Below, piece by piece: positions 11,488 to 22,929 of a stretch of DNA of 64,000 nucleotides. The position numbers and the translations under genes are program-made. The notes below the pieces were generated by a model. It worked only from the letters and a program-made list of their open reading frames with translations, searched no databases and was not told where the DNA came from. Source of the stretch: Penium margaritaceum (lineage: Eukaryota; Streptophyta; Zygnematophyceae; Desmidiales; Peniaceae); assembly GCA_023375785.1 (NCBI GenBank), contig SZWC01000548.1, positions 176,072-240,071 on the forward strand, written 5' to 3'. How positions within the stretch are numbered: position 1 is the first letter of the stretch; each line of letters opens with the position of its first letter.

Positions 11488-12114
11488 AGATTCTGCCAGA
11501 TTCAGCCAGCACAGGCCGTCACTTTAAGAGTGACGGGTTAGGGTCAAACCTTGACCAAATTTGAAGATCGACCATCTTCAAGTTTGAAAGACAAGCTTTC
11601 CAACGAGTCCAAGATCGCGAAGATCCAACGGTCGGATGGAGAGTTATGCTTAAAACGAGGTCGGCCAGGGCTACACTCTTCTCTATGAGTAAGCCTGTCG
11701 CCTTGTGATGACCATAACTCTCTCGTTTCTTTGTCAAATTTAAAACGTGGCACATGTGAATTGTAGTATTTTTCCTAAGCTTTCCATTGGTGCAAAAATA
11801 TTTGCATTCCATTCATGTTTTTGGCAGAAACGCCGTTTACAAGCTGGCTGGTCTGAGTTGGAGTAGGAGCAGAAGCACACCCTGTTTTCAAGAGGGCATA
11901 TCTTTCAAAATCCCCTGTTGATGACCCTGTTTTATTAGTCGATCTGAACGTTTTTGAGCTGAATTTTCCAGTGGTGGGCTGAGTTTTCCCAAATTCCCTG
12001 TCTTCTAGCATCTACAGTCCATTTTCCGTCAGACAGATTTCTGGCAGAAGCAGCAGCAGAAGCAGGGGTAGCGCCGCCACCCAAGGGCAGCGTTGAGCAT
12101 CACCAAAGCTCACA

Positions 12115-13100
12115 ATGTCAGCAGCAGGCGTGGTAACAGCAGCCCAGCCGTCGGAGAGGCTGGAAGGACGCGCCAACTTCAGGTTTTGGAAGATTCGTAC
12201 CCGCCTCTTTTTGAAGGAGAGGGGCTTGTGGAAGGTGGTGAGCGGCGACGAGCGCGCTCCGTCTCCACAGGCAAAAGGTATCACCACAGCTGAGGTGGTG
12301 GCGGGGAAGACGCCGCAAAAAGGTGCAGCAGATGCAAGTTCATCTACAACTGCAGCGGCGGCGTATGAGGAGTGGAAGAAGAAAGACAGGTAGGCCTACA
12401 GGTTACTTGTCAACACCATCTCCAATCCGCATCTTCAGTACGTGAGTGACAAGACTACTGCAAAGGAGGGGTGGGACACGTTGTGCAAGAAGTATGAGAG
12501 CAAGGATCCTGCATTCCTCATGCTTTTGGAGGAAAAGATGATGGCGCTGAAAATGCAGGGTGGTGAAGGGATGGAGGCGTACTTGGATAGGGTAAAGGAG
12601 CTGGCGAAGCAGCTGAGAGCGGCCGGCAACCCTGTGGAAAAGACGCGCTTCATCCTCCTCTTGCTGAGGGGACTCCCAACCAGCTACGACACGGTGCGAG
12701 AGACGCTGGAGTGCCAGCCAACTCTCGACCTCGACTTCATCTGCACACACCTGGTGCAGTCGGAACTACGTCGCAATGCCACAAAACGCAATGGCGGCAA
12801 CAGTAGTAGTGAAACAGCTTTCATGGCGATGGGCTCACGCAACCACCAGCAACAGCAGCCCAGGTAGCAGAGAGGCAAGAAAAAGGGCAAGTGCCAATAT
12901 TGCCAGAAAGAGGGGCACTACAAGAAAGAGTGCTTCAAGTTCAAGAGGGACCAGAAGGAGCAGCAGTAGCAGCAGCAAAAGCAATAATCTCCACAGCAAC
13001 AGCACCATCAATCACAGCAACGTCAGCAGCACCAGCAGCAGCAGCAACAGAACCAGACCGGCGTGCGCCAGTTTGGCAACATGAACGTGGCCAAGGAGGT
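12115..13100 (+). pseudogene. gag: gag region of element H
   Basis: Same family I gag as in element A, beginning at the conserved ATG. The capsid-like part (RANFRFWKIRTRLFLKERGLW), a CX2CX4HX4C zinc knuckle at 12892-12933 and a glutamine-rich linker follow in order. The linker has a different pattern of CAG interruptions from element A, so this repeat tract varies between copies. Fossil. Confidence 0.85.
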
Positions 13101-13545
13101 ACGCGACCGCCTCTTCATGGCGAAGTCTGACATGTCGTAGAAGGAGAAGGCGGATCTGGCGTGGTACAAAGACTCTGGGTGTACCAAGATTCAGACGCAC
13201 CACAAGGAGTGGTTTACGCAGTTGCTGTCCATCCCTCCCCGTCCTATCGCTTTGGGTGATGATCGGGTGGTGTATGCTGAAAGGATTGGGATTGTGGAGA
13301 TGTGGTTGGAGACCCCACGAGGCATTGAAGTGGGAGTGTTCCATGGCGTGCTGTACGTACCTAATGCTGCGTTCAATCTTCTCTCAGTGTCCTCTCTCAC
13401 CAACACGGGACAGCGAGTCGTCTTTGACGACGACTATGGCTACGTCCTCGACAAGGAAACAGGAGAGGAGTTGGCCAGGTCGGTGAAGGAAGGCGACATG
13501 TACCGCCTGCTGGGAGCAACCAAGATCCCGCGTGATCAGAGTCTT

Positions 13546-13724
13546 CGAAAATTCATATCTCCCAATCCGACCGTTGGATCGGCCTGAAACTTGGACCGTA
13601 GATAATTTGCCACCTAATCTTCCCAATGGTGAGGACGGATTGACGATCGGTGCAGGCATCTGGATGTTTCCTGGAACTTGCTCCTCTGGACCTGAAATTG
13701 AGCCGGATGGCTCCTTTCCCAACA
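13546..13724 (-). repeat. LTR fragment (first ~180 bp of the LTR, reversed)
   Basis: Matches the LTR from its TGTTGGG terminus (at 13724) inward for about 180 bp, on the minus strand, continuous with the minus-strand purine tract and RNase H to its right. It is the start of the 3' LTR of the fragment at 13725-15490. Confidence 0.9.
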
Positions 13725-15490
13725 ATCTCCCACTTTGCCGTAGTCAGAGTGGGCTGAGTCCACATGCCTTCATGCAGAACTACTGCTTCTCACGCATCAC
13801 TGGCTTGGTGTAGAAATCAGCGACCTGCTTGCTGGTTGGAGTGAACTCCAGCTTGATAGCACCCTCCTGCACCATGTACCTGATGAAGTGATAGGCGATG
13901 TCAATGTGCTTGGTGCGAGCATGGTGCTCGGGATTCTTGGCGAGTCCAATAGCGCTCTGGTTGTCGACGCGCATGGGAACAGGAACTGCTGCACTCCCAC
14001 TCATCTCCGCCATGAGACGCTGGAGCCAAACTGCTTCCGTCGCTCCAAAACTGAGAGAGACGTACTCAGCTTATGTGCTTGAGGTGGCAACGACCACCTG
14101 CCGCTTGCTGCACCAGCTGATGGCACCTCCATTCATGAGAAACACATGTCCAGAGATGGACTTGCGAGTCTCAGGATTTGAAGCCCAATCTGCGTCTGTG
14201 TAGCCGATGATGCTGTTGTCGTTGCCGTTGTAGGCGGTTCCAGCAAGGTAGCGGAAGATCCGCTTCACTACCTTCTGGTGCTCAGGGCCAGGGTTAGCCA
14301 TGTGCTGGCTCACAGCGCTTACAGGTTGTGCGAGGTCCGGCCTGGTTGCCACCATCAGGTACATGAGACTGCCGACGGCGCTCTGGTACTTCTGCCGCTC
14401 AGCTGCTTCTGTTTCTCCACTGAAGCTCACGAGATACTGCCGCGTCTATAGCGGCGTGCCGATGGGTTTGGCCTCTGCCATGCCGAACCGCTGCAGGACG
14501 TCCTTGATGTAGCGACTCTGCTGCAGCGAGAGAGAGCGTGATTTGCGGTCACGCGTGATCTGGATACCGAGGAAGTATGACGCCTCCCCGAGATCAGACA
14601 TCTGGAAGCGCTCCTGCATGGCCTCCTTGAACTCCTGCAGTGCAGACATGCTGTTGGAAAGAAGGAGCATGTCATCCACATAGACAATGATGACGAGGAT
14701 CTCATGCTCATGCTGCCAGCGATACACGCTGTAGTCACACTCGCTGCGCTCAAACCCCATGCACTGCAGCGCCGCATCCAACTTCTGGTTCCAAGCACGC
14801 GACGCTTGCTTGAGGCCATACAAAGACTTCTGCAGCTTGCAAACCAGGTGCTCCTGGCCATCCATGACGAACTCCTCCGGCTGCTCCATGTAGATCTCCT
14901 CCTCCAAGTCACCATTCAAGAATGCCGTCTTGACATACATGTGGTGAACCTCAAAGTCCTCAGCTGCTGCATAAGAGAAGGGCGTACGCACAGAGGCAAA
15001 CTTTGCAACAGGAGCAAAAGTTTTCGTGTAGTCGATGCCCTCCTGCTGCGAGTAGCCCTTGGCGACCAGTCTCGCCTTGTACTTTTCCAGGTTGCCATCT
15101 GCTCCCCGCTTCTTCTTGAACACCCACTTGCACTTGATCACCTTGCGTCCAGGTGGATGCTCAGTCAGCTCCCACGTGCCATTGTCCAGCTGCGACTGAA
15201 TCTCCTGCTACACGGCTTGCGCCCAATCTGCTGCATCTGGTGCAGCCATGGCCTCCTTGTATGACATTGGCCTATTTGAATCTGCTACAACTGCGACGTT
15301 CATCTGTTCTGGTTTCTGCAGCATCCAGAAATGGCCGCGCTCACCAGGCTTGTAACGCACCCTGAGAGGGTACCTGCGACCCGGTGCAGGAGTGTTAGCG
15401 GGCGGCTGGCGCGGTACTGCTGGCACAACTGCTGCTGCTGGTGGTGCTACATCTTCCTCCTCTCCTTCTGCCAGTGAGGCTGCTGTTACC
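13725..15490 (-). mobile_element. Family I copia fragment on minus strand: RNase H, RT, pol linker
   Basis: Purine tract complement (TCTCCCACTTT) at the left, then minus-strand RNase H (about 13780-14210), RT with YVDDMLLL (near 14660) and KWVFKKKRGADG (near 15100), and the Ala/Pro-rich linker with GRRYPLRVRYKPGERGHFW. Its right end fuses to a gag start inside the palindrome at 15317-15765. Fossil. Confidence 0.9.
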
Positions 15491-15765
15491 ATGCCTGCTG
15501 CTGCCATTTTGAGCTTTGGTGATGCTCAACGCCGCCACCCAAGGGCAGCATTGAGCATCACCAAAGCTCAAAATGGCAGCAGCAGGCGTGGTAACAGCAG
15601 CCTCACTGGCAGAAGCAGAGGAGGAAGATGTAGCACCACCAGCAGCAGCAGTTGTGCCAGCAGCACCGCGCCAGCCGCCCGCTAAGACTCCAGCACCGGG
15701 TCGCAGGTACCCTCTCAGGGTGCGTTACAAGCCTGGTGAGCGCGGCCATTTCTGGATGCTGCAGA
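15317..15765. repeat. Large palindrome 1 (arms ~213 bp, 21-nt spacer) made of copia pieces
   Basis: The left arm 15317-15529 and right arm 15551-15765 are near-identical inverted copies with only a few mismatches by eye. Each arm joins the family I gag start (MAAAG.VTAA) directly to the pol linker (ASLAE...). The two parent sequences share ACAGCAGCC at the join. The spacer 15530-15550 is leader sequence just upstream of gag. The transcript of either strand would fold into a long hairpin. Confidence 0.85.
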
Positions 15766-16051
15766 GATGAGTGGGAGTGAACCAGTTCCTGTTCCCATGC
15801 GCGTCGACAACCAGAGCGCTATTGGACTCGCCAAGAATCCCGAGCACCATGCTCGCACCAAGCACATTGACATCGCCTATCACTTCATCAGGCACATGGT
15901 GCAGGAGGGTGCTATCAAGCTGGAGTTCACTCTAACCAGCAAGCATGTCGCTAATTTCTGCACCAAGCCAGTGACGCGTGAGAAGCAGCAGTTCTGCATG
16001 AAGGCATGTGGACTCAGCCCACTCTGACTACGGCAAAGTGGGAGATTGTTG
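15766..16051 (+). mobile_element. Family I copia fragment: RNase H end, purine tract, first bases of LTR
   Basis: Begins within RNase H (EMSGS..PVPMRVDNQSA), continues to the pol end and the purine tract, then enters the LTR (TGTTGGG at 16047). It forms the left arm of palindrome 2. Confidence 0.85.
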
Positions 16052-16336
16052 GGAAAGGAGCCATCCGGCTCAATTTCAACAATCTCCCACTTTGCCGTAG
16101 TCAGAGTGGGCTGAGTCTACATGCCCTCATGCAGAACTGCTGTTTCTCACGCGTCACTGGCTTGGTGCAGAAATCAGCGACCTACTTGCTGGTTGGAGTG
16201 AACTCCAGCTTGATAGCACCCTCCTGCACCATGTGCCTGATGAAGTGATAGGCGATGTCAATGTGCTTGGTGCGAGCATGGTGCTCGGGATTCTTGGCGA
16301 GTCCAATAGCGCTCTGGTTGTCGACGCGCATGGGAA
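15768..16336. repeat. Large palindrome 2 (arms ~260-285 bp, ~25-nt spacer), RNase H to LTR start
   Basis: Left arm about 15768-16051 (plus strand) and right arm 16077-16336 (minus strand) carry the same RNase H-to-LTR-start sequence inverted, around a 25-nt spacer of LTR sequence. The right arm is interrupted by element B. Its last 25 bp reappear at 22930-22954, beyond B. Confidence 0.85.
16332..16336. repeat. Target-site duplication of element B, left copy (GGGAA)
   Basis: GGGAA directly left of the LTR terminus at 16337, matching 22925-22929. Five base pairs is the usual copia integrase stagger. Confidence 0.9.
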
Positions 16337-16917
16337 TGTTGGATCTGGAGGAGAGAGGGAGCCTTGGAGTAACGAGCATGTGGGACTGAAAGGGCATCAC
16401 TTGTGCTGAAGAATGGTTGTTGAATCACTCAAAATGATGGAGTACATATAGAGCTAGAGCTAGGGCAAGTCAGCCCTCTCACAAGCCACACCACTTAGCC
16501 ATGGAGGCTAAGACTCACACACTAGAGTCCACAATCTCACACAAGGGAGGAAATCAGCCTAACAATCAGGCTGANCAGCACACTCTGACAAGGCAATCCT
16601 AAGACCAAGGACCTTTTTGGATATTTCTCCCATCAGGTCTTGACCCTGGACCTCTTGCCTTTTTCTTTTCTCAGGCTAAGGCATGGAGCCATCACCCATG
16701 GCCACCCAGACATCGACGGTCCATGACCCCCAAAACTTCGAAAATTGATATCTCCCAATCCGACCGTTGGATGGGCCTGAAACTTGGACCGTAGATAATT
16801 TGCCACCTGATCTTTCCAATGGTGAAGACGGATTGACGATCGGAGCAGGCATCTGGAAGTTTCCTGGAACTTTCTCCTGTGGACCTGAAATTGAGCCGGA
16901 TGGCTCCTTTCCCAAAA
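16337..16917 (-). repeat. 3' LTR of element B
   Basis: Family termini at both ends. At 581 bp it is shorter than its 738-bp partner, and a single N (16575) sits inside it. This looks like an unresolved assembly join rather than a biological difference. Confidence 0.9.
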
Positions 16918-16918
16918 A

Positions 16919-16929
16919 TCTCCCACTTT
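16919..16929 (-). other. Polypurine tract (element B)
   Basis: TCTCCCACTTT on the plus strand is the complement of the family purine tract, next to the 3' LTR. Confidence 0.85.
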
Positions 16930-19900
16930 GCCGTAGTCAGAGTGGGCTGAGTCCACATGCCTTCATGCAGAACTGCTACTTCTCACGCGTCACTGGCTTG
17001 GTGCAGAAATCAGCGACCTGCTTGCTGGTTGGAGTGAACTCCAGCTTGATAGCACCCTCCTGCACCATGTGCCTGATGAAGTGATATGCGATGTCAATGT
17101 GCTTGGTGCGAGCATGGTGCTCGGGATTCTTGGCGAGTGCAATAGCGCTTTGGTTGTCGACGCGCATGGGAACAGGAACTGCTGCACTCCCACTCATCTC
17201 CGCCATGAGACGCTGGAGCCAAACTGCTTCCTTCGCTCCGAAATTGAGAGAGACGTACTCAGCTTCTGTGCTTGAGGTGGCCACGACCACCTGCCGCTTG
17301 CTGCACCAGCTGATGGCACCTCCATTCATGAGAAACACATGTCCAGAGATGGACTTGCGAGTCTCAGGGTTTGAAGCCCAATCTGCGTCTGTGTAGCCGA
17401 TGATGCTGTTGTCGTTACCGTTGTAGGTGATGCCGATGTTGGCGGTTCCAGCGAGGTAGCGGAAGATCCGCTTCACTGCCTTCTGGTGCTCAGGGCCGGG
17501 GTTAGCCATGTGCTGACTCACAGCGCTCACAGCTTGTGCGAGGTCCGGCCTGGTAGCCACCATCAGGTACATGAGACTGCCGACGGCGCTCTGGTACTTC
17601 TGCCGCTCAGCTACATCTGCTTCTCCGCTGAAACTCATGAGCTACTGCCACGTCTCCAGCGGCGTGCCGATGGATTTGGCCTCCGCCATGCCGAACCGCT
17701 GCAGGTCGTCCTTGATGTAGCGACCCTGCTGCAGCGAGAGAGAGCGTGATTTGCGGTCACGCGTGATCTGGATGCCGAGGAAGTATGATTCCTCCCCGAG
17801 ATCAGACATCTGGAAGCGCTCCTGCATGGCCTCCTTGAACTCCTGCAGTGCAGACATACTGTTGGAAAGGAGGAGCATGTCATCCACGTAGACAATGATG
17901 ATGAGGATCTCATGCTCATGCTGCCAGCGATACACGCTGTAGTCACACTCGCTGCGCTCAAACCCCATGCACTGCAGCGCCGCATCCAACTTCTGGTTCC
18001 AAGCACGCGACGCTTGCTTGAGGCCGTACAACGACTTCTGCAGCTTGCAAACCAGGTACTCCTGGCCATCCATGACGAACCCCTCCGGCTGCTCCATGTA
18101 GATCTCCTCCTCCAAGTCACCATTCAAGAATGCCGTCTTGACATCCATTTGGTGAACCTCAAAGTCCTTAGCTGCTGCATAAGAGAGGAGCGTACGCACA
18201 GAGGCAAACTTTGCAACAGGAGCAAAAGTTCCCGTGTAGTCGATACCCTCCTGCTGCGAGTAGCCCTTGGCGACCAGTCTCACCTTGTACTTTTCCAGGT
18301 TGCCATCTGCTCCCCGCTTCTTCTTGAACACCCACTTGCACTTGATCACCTTGCGTCCAGGTGGACGCTCAGTCAGCTCCCACGTGCCATTGTCCAGCTG
18401 CGACTGAATCTCCTGCTGCACGGTTTGCGCCCAATCTGCTGCATCTGGTGCAGCCATGGCCTCCTTGTATGACGTTGGCTCATCTGAATCTGCTGCAACT
18501 GCGACGTTCATCTGTTCTGGTTTCTGCAGCATCCAGAAATGGCCGCGCTCACCAGGCTTGTAACGCACCCTGAGAGGGTACCTGCGACCCGGTGCTGGAG
18601 TGTTAGCGGGCGGCTGGGGCGGTGCTGCTGGCACAACTGCTGCTGCTGGTGGTGCTACATCTCCCTCCTCTGCTTCTGCCGATGAGGCTGCTGTATCTGC
18701 TGCATCAGACATGGGATAGTACAATGATTCTCCCACTATCACAGTAGAGGAAGGATCGGGAGAATCTGGGTCAGGAAGGATTTCTGCTCCCACTGCCTCG
18801 TCAGCTGCTGGTTCTGCTGCCTCTTCACAGACAATGTTGGTGCCGATGACGTTGCTCTCGTTGAAGACGACATCCCTGGAGATAATGACGTGGCCTGTAT
18901 CCCTCTCNTAGAGGCGATAGGCCTTGCTTGCCACGTCGTAGCCAATCATCAGCATCTGCGCACTCTTTGCGTCCCATTTCTGCCGCTTCTCCTTGGGCAC
19001 GTGCATGTGCGCCAGGCTGCCAAATGCTCGGAGATGACCCACGCTCGGCTTCTTGCCGAACCACGCCTCGTACGGTATCATCTGCTCCAGCGCCTTGGTG
19101 GGACTGCGATTCTTGATGTAGACCGCAGTGCTCACGGCTTTGGCCCAGAAGTCGTAGGTCAGCCGCGCCGCGTGCAGCATGGAGTGCGCCGACTCAACGA
19201 TGGTGCGGTTGGCGCGTTCTGCTACACCATTCTGCTGCGGCGAGTACGGCGTGGTACGCTGCGCCTTGATGCCAGCTGCTGCGAGGTAGTCCTGGAACTC
19301 CTTGCTCAGGTACTCTCCACCGCGATCGCTGCGCAGCGCCTTGATCTTCTTGCCAGTCTGGTTCTCCACCATGGCCTTGAACTCCTTGAACCTGTCAAAG
19401 CACTGGTCCTTGGAAGGAAGGAAGTACACAGCAGTGTAACGGCTGACATCATCAATGAAGGTCAGAAAATACCTAGAGCCTCCAAAGCTCTGGGTCTGCA
19501 TCGGCCCACACAAGTCTGTGTGGACCAGCTCCAGCACCTCCTTTGCACGCTCTCCTGCTCCAGAGAATGCCTCCCGGTGCTGCTTCCCCTCCAAACAGCC
19601 GATGCACAACTGCTGCTCAAAGTTAGAGATGGTAGGCAGGTCACGCACCATCTGCTTTGCTTGAAGCTGCTGCAAGGCGCGCATGCCGATGTGGCCGTAG
19701 CGCGCATGCCAGATCTCGCCATCTGTCGCCTGCACCACTGCTGCAAGACTCTGCTCACGCGGGATCTTGGTCGCCCCCAGCAGNNNNNNNNNNNNNNNNN
19801 NNNNNNNNNNNNNNNNNNNNNNNNNNNNNNNNNNNNNNNNNNNNNNNNNNNNNNNNNNNNNNNNNNNNNNNNNNNNNNNNNNNNNNNNNNNNNNNNNNNN

Positions 19901-20540
19901 NNNNNNNNNNNNNNNNNNNNNNNNNNNNNNNNNNNNNNNNNNNNNNNNNNNNNNNNNNNNNNNNNNNNNNNNNNNNNNNNNNNNNNNNNNNNNNNNNNNN
20001 NNNNNNNNNNNNNNNNNNNNNNNNNNNNNNNNNNNNNNNNNNNNNNNNNNNNNNNNNNNNNNNNNNNNNNNNNNNNNNNNNNNNNNNNNNNNNNNNNNNN
20101 NNNNNNNNNNNNNNNNNNNNNNNNNNNNNNNNNNNNNNNNNNNNNNNNNNNCGGTACATGTCGCCCTCCTTCACCGACCTGGCCAACTCCTCTCCTGTAT
20201 CCTTGTTGAGGATGTAGCCATAGTCATCATCGAAGACGACGCACAGTCCTGTGTTTGTGAGAGAGGAGACTGAGAGGAGGTTGAATGCAGCATCAGGTAC
20301 ATACAGCACGCCATGGAACACTCCCACTTCAATACCACGTGGGGTCTCCAACCACATCTCCACAATCCCAATCCCCTCAGCATACACCACCCGATCATCA
20401 CCCATTGCAATAGGACGGGGAGGGATGGAGAGCAACTGTGTGAACCACTCCTTGTGGTGCATCAGGCTCTTGGTACACCCTGAGTCCTTGTACCATGCGA
20501 GATCCGCCTTCTCCATCTGCGACATGTCAGACTTCGCCAT
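16930..20540 (-). pseudogene. pol: pol region of element B
   Basis: On the minus strand, from right to left: protease with DSGCTKSLMHHKEW (about 20180-20520); a gap; GAG-pre-integrase (WHARYGHIGMRAL, about 19560-19740); integrase core with TDLCGPMQ, FIDDVSRY, SDRGGEY and PQQNGVAERANR (about 19130-19540); the Ala/Pro linker (about 18560-18850); RT with KWVFKKKRGADG, MDVKTAFLNGDLEEE and YVDDMLLL (about 17650-18440); and RNase H with TDADWAS, SSTEAEYVS and HIDIAYHFIR (about 16980-17400). It is the best preserved pol in the window, yet a fossil. Confidence 0.93.
19784..20151. other. Assembly gap (368 N) inside pol of element B
   Basis: The flanks read CCCCCAGCAG on the left and CGGTACATG on the right. 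In sister copies (for example 34180-34200) these are separated by about one base, so essentially nothing need be missing. Confidence 0.9.
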
Positions 20541-21539
20541 GAAGAAACGGTCGCGCACTTCCTTCGCCACGTTCATGTTGCCAAAGTGGCCTACTCCTGC
20601 CTGGTTCTGGTGCTGCTGCTGTTGCTGACGCTGTTGTGACTGCTGCTGTTGCTGCTGTGGAGACTGCTGCTTTTGCTGCTACTGCTGCTGCTACTCCTTC
20701 TGGTCCCTCTTGAGTTTGAAACACTCCTTCTTGTAGTGTCCCTCTTTCTGGCAGTAGTGGTATTTGCCTTTCTTCTTGTCTCTTTGCTGCCCAGACTGCT
20801 GCTGCTGCTGCTGGTTGCGTGAGCTTGTGGCTACAAAAGCTGCTTCACTGCTGCCGCCGCCATTACGCTTTGCTGCATTGCGACGCAATTCCACCTGTAC
20901 CAGGTGTGTGCAGATGAAGTCGAGGTCGAGAGTTGGCTGGCACTCCAGCGTCTCTCGCACCGTGTCGTAGCTGGTTGGGAGTCCCCTCAGCAAGAGGAGG
21001 ATGAAGCGCGTCTCTTCCACAGGGTTGCCGGCCGCTCTCAGCTGCTTCGCCAGCTCCTTTGCCCTGTCCAGGTACGCCTCCATCCCTTCACCACCCTGCA
21101 TTTTCAGCGCCATCATCTTTTCCTCCAAAAGCATGAGGAATGCAGGATCCTTGCTCTCATACTTCTTGCACAACGTGTCCCACCCCTCCTTTGCAGTAGC
21201 CTTGTCACTCACGTACTGAAGATGCGGGTTGGAGATGGTGTTGACAAGCAACCTGTAGGCCTGCCTGTCCTTCTTCTTCCACTCCTCATACGCCGCCGCT
21301 GCAGTTGTAGATGAACTTGCATCTGCTGCACCTTTCTGCGGCGTCTTCCCCGCCACCACCTGNGCTGCGGTGATGCCTTTTGCCTGTGGAGGCGGAGCGC
21401 GCTCGTCGCCGCTCACCACCTCCCACAAGCCCCTCTCCTCCAAAAGGAGGCGGGTACGGATCTTCCAAAACGTGAAGTTGGCGCGTCCTTCCAGCCTCTC
21501 CAAGGGCTGGGCTGCTGTTACCACGCCTGCTGCTGCCAT
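20541..21539 (-). pseudogene. gag: gag region of element B
   Basis: Minus-strand gag beginning at the conserved ATG (21539). It carries the UBN2-like capsid part (ANFTFWKIRTRLLLEERGLW), long helical middle, zinc-knuckle region at about 20721-20762 and a poly-Q linker encoded by CAG runs (about 20600-20700). One ambiguous base lies at 21363. Gag would form the intracellular particle. Fossil, but close in sequence to element A. Confidence 0.9.
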
Positions 21540-22171
21540 TTTGAGCTTTGGTGATGCTCAACGCTGCCCTTGGGTGGCGGCGCTACCCCTGCTTCTGCTG
21601 CTGCTTCTGCCAGAAATCTGTCTGACAGAAAATGGACTGTAGATGCCAGCAGACTGGGAATTTGGAAAAACTGAGCCCACCACTAGAAAATGCAGCTCAA
21701 AACCTGTCAGATGGACCCATAAAACAGGGTCATCAACAGGGGATTTTGAAAGATATGCCCTCTTGAAAACAGGGTATGCTTCTGCTCGTACTCCAACTCA
21801 GACCAGCCAGCTTGTAAACGGCATTTCTCCCAAACGAATCGATCGAATGCAACTATTTTTGCACCAATGGAAAGCTTAGGAAAAATATTACAATTCGCAT
21901 GTGCCACTTTTTAAATTTGACAAAGAAACAAGAGAGTTATGGTCATCACAAGGCGACAGTCTTACTCATAGAGAAGAGTGTAGCCCTGGCCGACCTCGTT
22001 TTGAGCATAACTCTCACTCCGACCGTTGGATCTTTGCGATCTTGGGCTCGTTGGAAAGCTTGTCTCGCGAAGTTGAAGATCCAGTGGTTGATCGTCAAAT
22101 TTGGTCAAGGTTGGACCCTAACCCGTCACTCTCAAAATGACGTCCTGTGCTGACTGAATCTGGCAAAATCT

Positions 22172-22184
22172 GGCTCTGATACCA
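22172..22184 (-). other. Primer-binding site (element B)
   Basis: GGCTCTGATACCA on the plus strand is the complement of TGGTATCAGAGCC, two bases from the 5' LTR. Confidence 0.9.
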
Positions 22185-22186
22185 AA

Positions 22187-22924
22187 TGTTGGATCTGGAG
22201 GAGAGAGGGAGCCTTGGAGCAACGAGCATGTGGGACTGAAAGGGCATCACTTGTGCTGAAGAATGGTTGTTGAATCACTCAAAATGATGGAGTACATATA
22301 GAGCTAGAGCTAGGGCAAGTCAGCCCTCTCACAAGCCACACCACCTAGCCATGGAGGCTAAGACTCACACACTAGAGTCCACAATCTCACACAAGGGAGG
22401 AAATCAGCCTAACAATCAGGCTGACCAGTCACACACGACCTAGAGAGCTAGAGAATGCTCTCATGGCACACTCCTAGTGGTCACATCACCCACAAACCCA
22501 TGGAGAATCGCCATGTGTCCATGGCTAGCACACAAGGATCTCACCTCACCTAAAAAGTAAGGAGAGGTACCTTTATCCTAGTCAGCACACTCTGACAAGG
22601 CAATCCTAAGACCAAGGACCTTTTTGGATATTTCTCCCATCAGGTCTTGAGCCTGGACCTCTTGCCTTTTTCTTTTCTCAGGCTAAGGCATGGAGCCATC
22701 ACCCATGGCCACCTAGACATCGACGGTCCATGACCCCCGAAACTTCGAAAATTCATATCTCCCAATCCGACCGTTGGATCGGCCTGAAACTTGGACCGTA
22801 GATAATTTGCCACCTGATCTTTCCAATGGTGAAGACAAATTGACGATAGGAGCAGGCATCTGGAAGTTTCCTGGAACTTGCTCCTGTGGACCTGAAATTA
22901 AGCCGGATGGCTCCTTTCCCAACA
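22187..22924 (-). repeat. 5' LTR of element B
   Basis: 738 bp, with family termini at both ends and adjacent to the primer site. It gives the reference length for the family LTR in this window. Confidence 0.95.
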
Positions 22925-22929
22925 GGGAA
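22925..22929. repeat. Target-site duplication of element B, right copy (GGGAA)
   Basis: GGGAA directly right of the LTR terminus. The sequence on both sides is the same minus-strand RNase H segment. Confidence 0.9.

Larger units (their letters stand above)
10735..13545 (+). mobile_element. Element H, family I copia: 5' LTR, leader, gag, protease part
   Basis: A full-length 738-bp 5' LTR, primer-binding site, leader, gag and the start of pol in normal order. It stops within the protease/GAG-pre-integrase border at about 13545, where a reversed piece of LTR begins. The 3' half is not found in sequence attached to it. The only overlap at the junction is CTT. Fossil. Confidence 0.9.
16337..22924 (-). 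mobile_element. Element B, Ty1/copia LTR retrotransposon (family I), both LTRs and TSD
   Basis: A complete element on the minus strand: 5' LTR at the right, primer site, leader, gag, pol, purine tract, and 3' LTR at the left, flanked by GGGAA on both sides. LTR pair difference is about 2% by eye over about 580 aligned bases, so the insertion is young. At substitution rates usual for seed plants this would be of the order of one to two million years. The longest uninterrupted pol stretch in the window lies here. It is still broken, with a few breaks and one N gap. It sits inside the arm of a palindrome made from older family I sequence. Confidence 0.95.

Noticed and set aside
15768-16336. Palindrome 2 as a MITE or DNA transposon with long terminal inverted repeats
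   Set aside because: Both arms are RNase H-to-LTR sequence of copia family I, and there is no transposase or flanking duplication of the palindrome itself.
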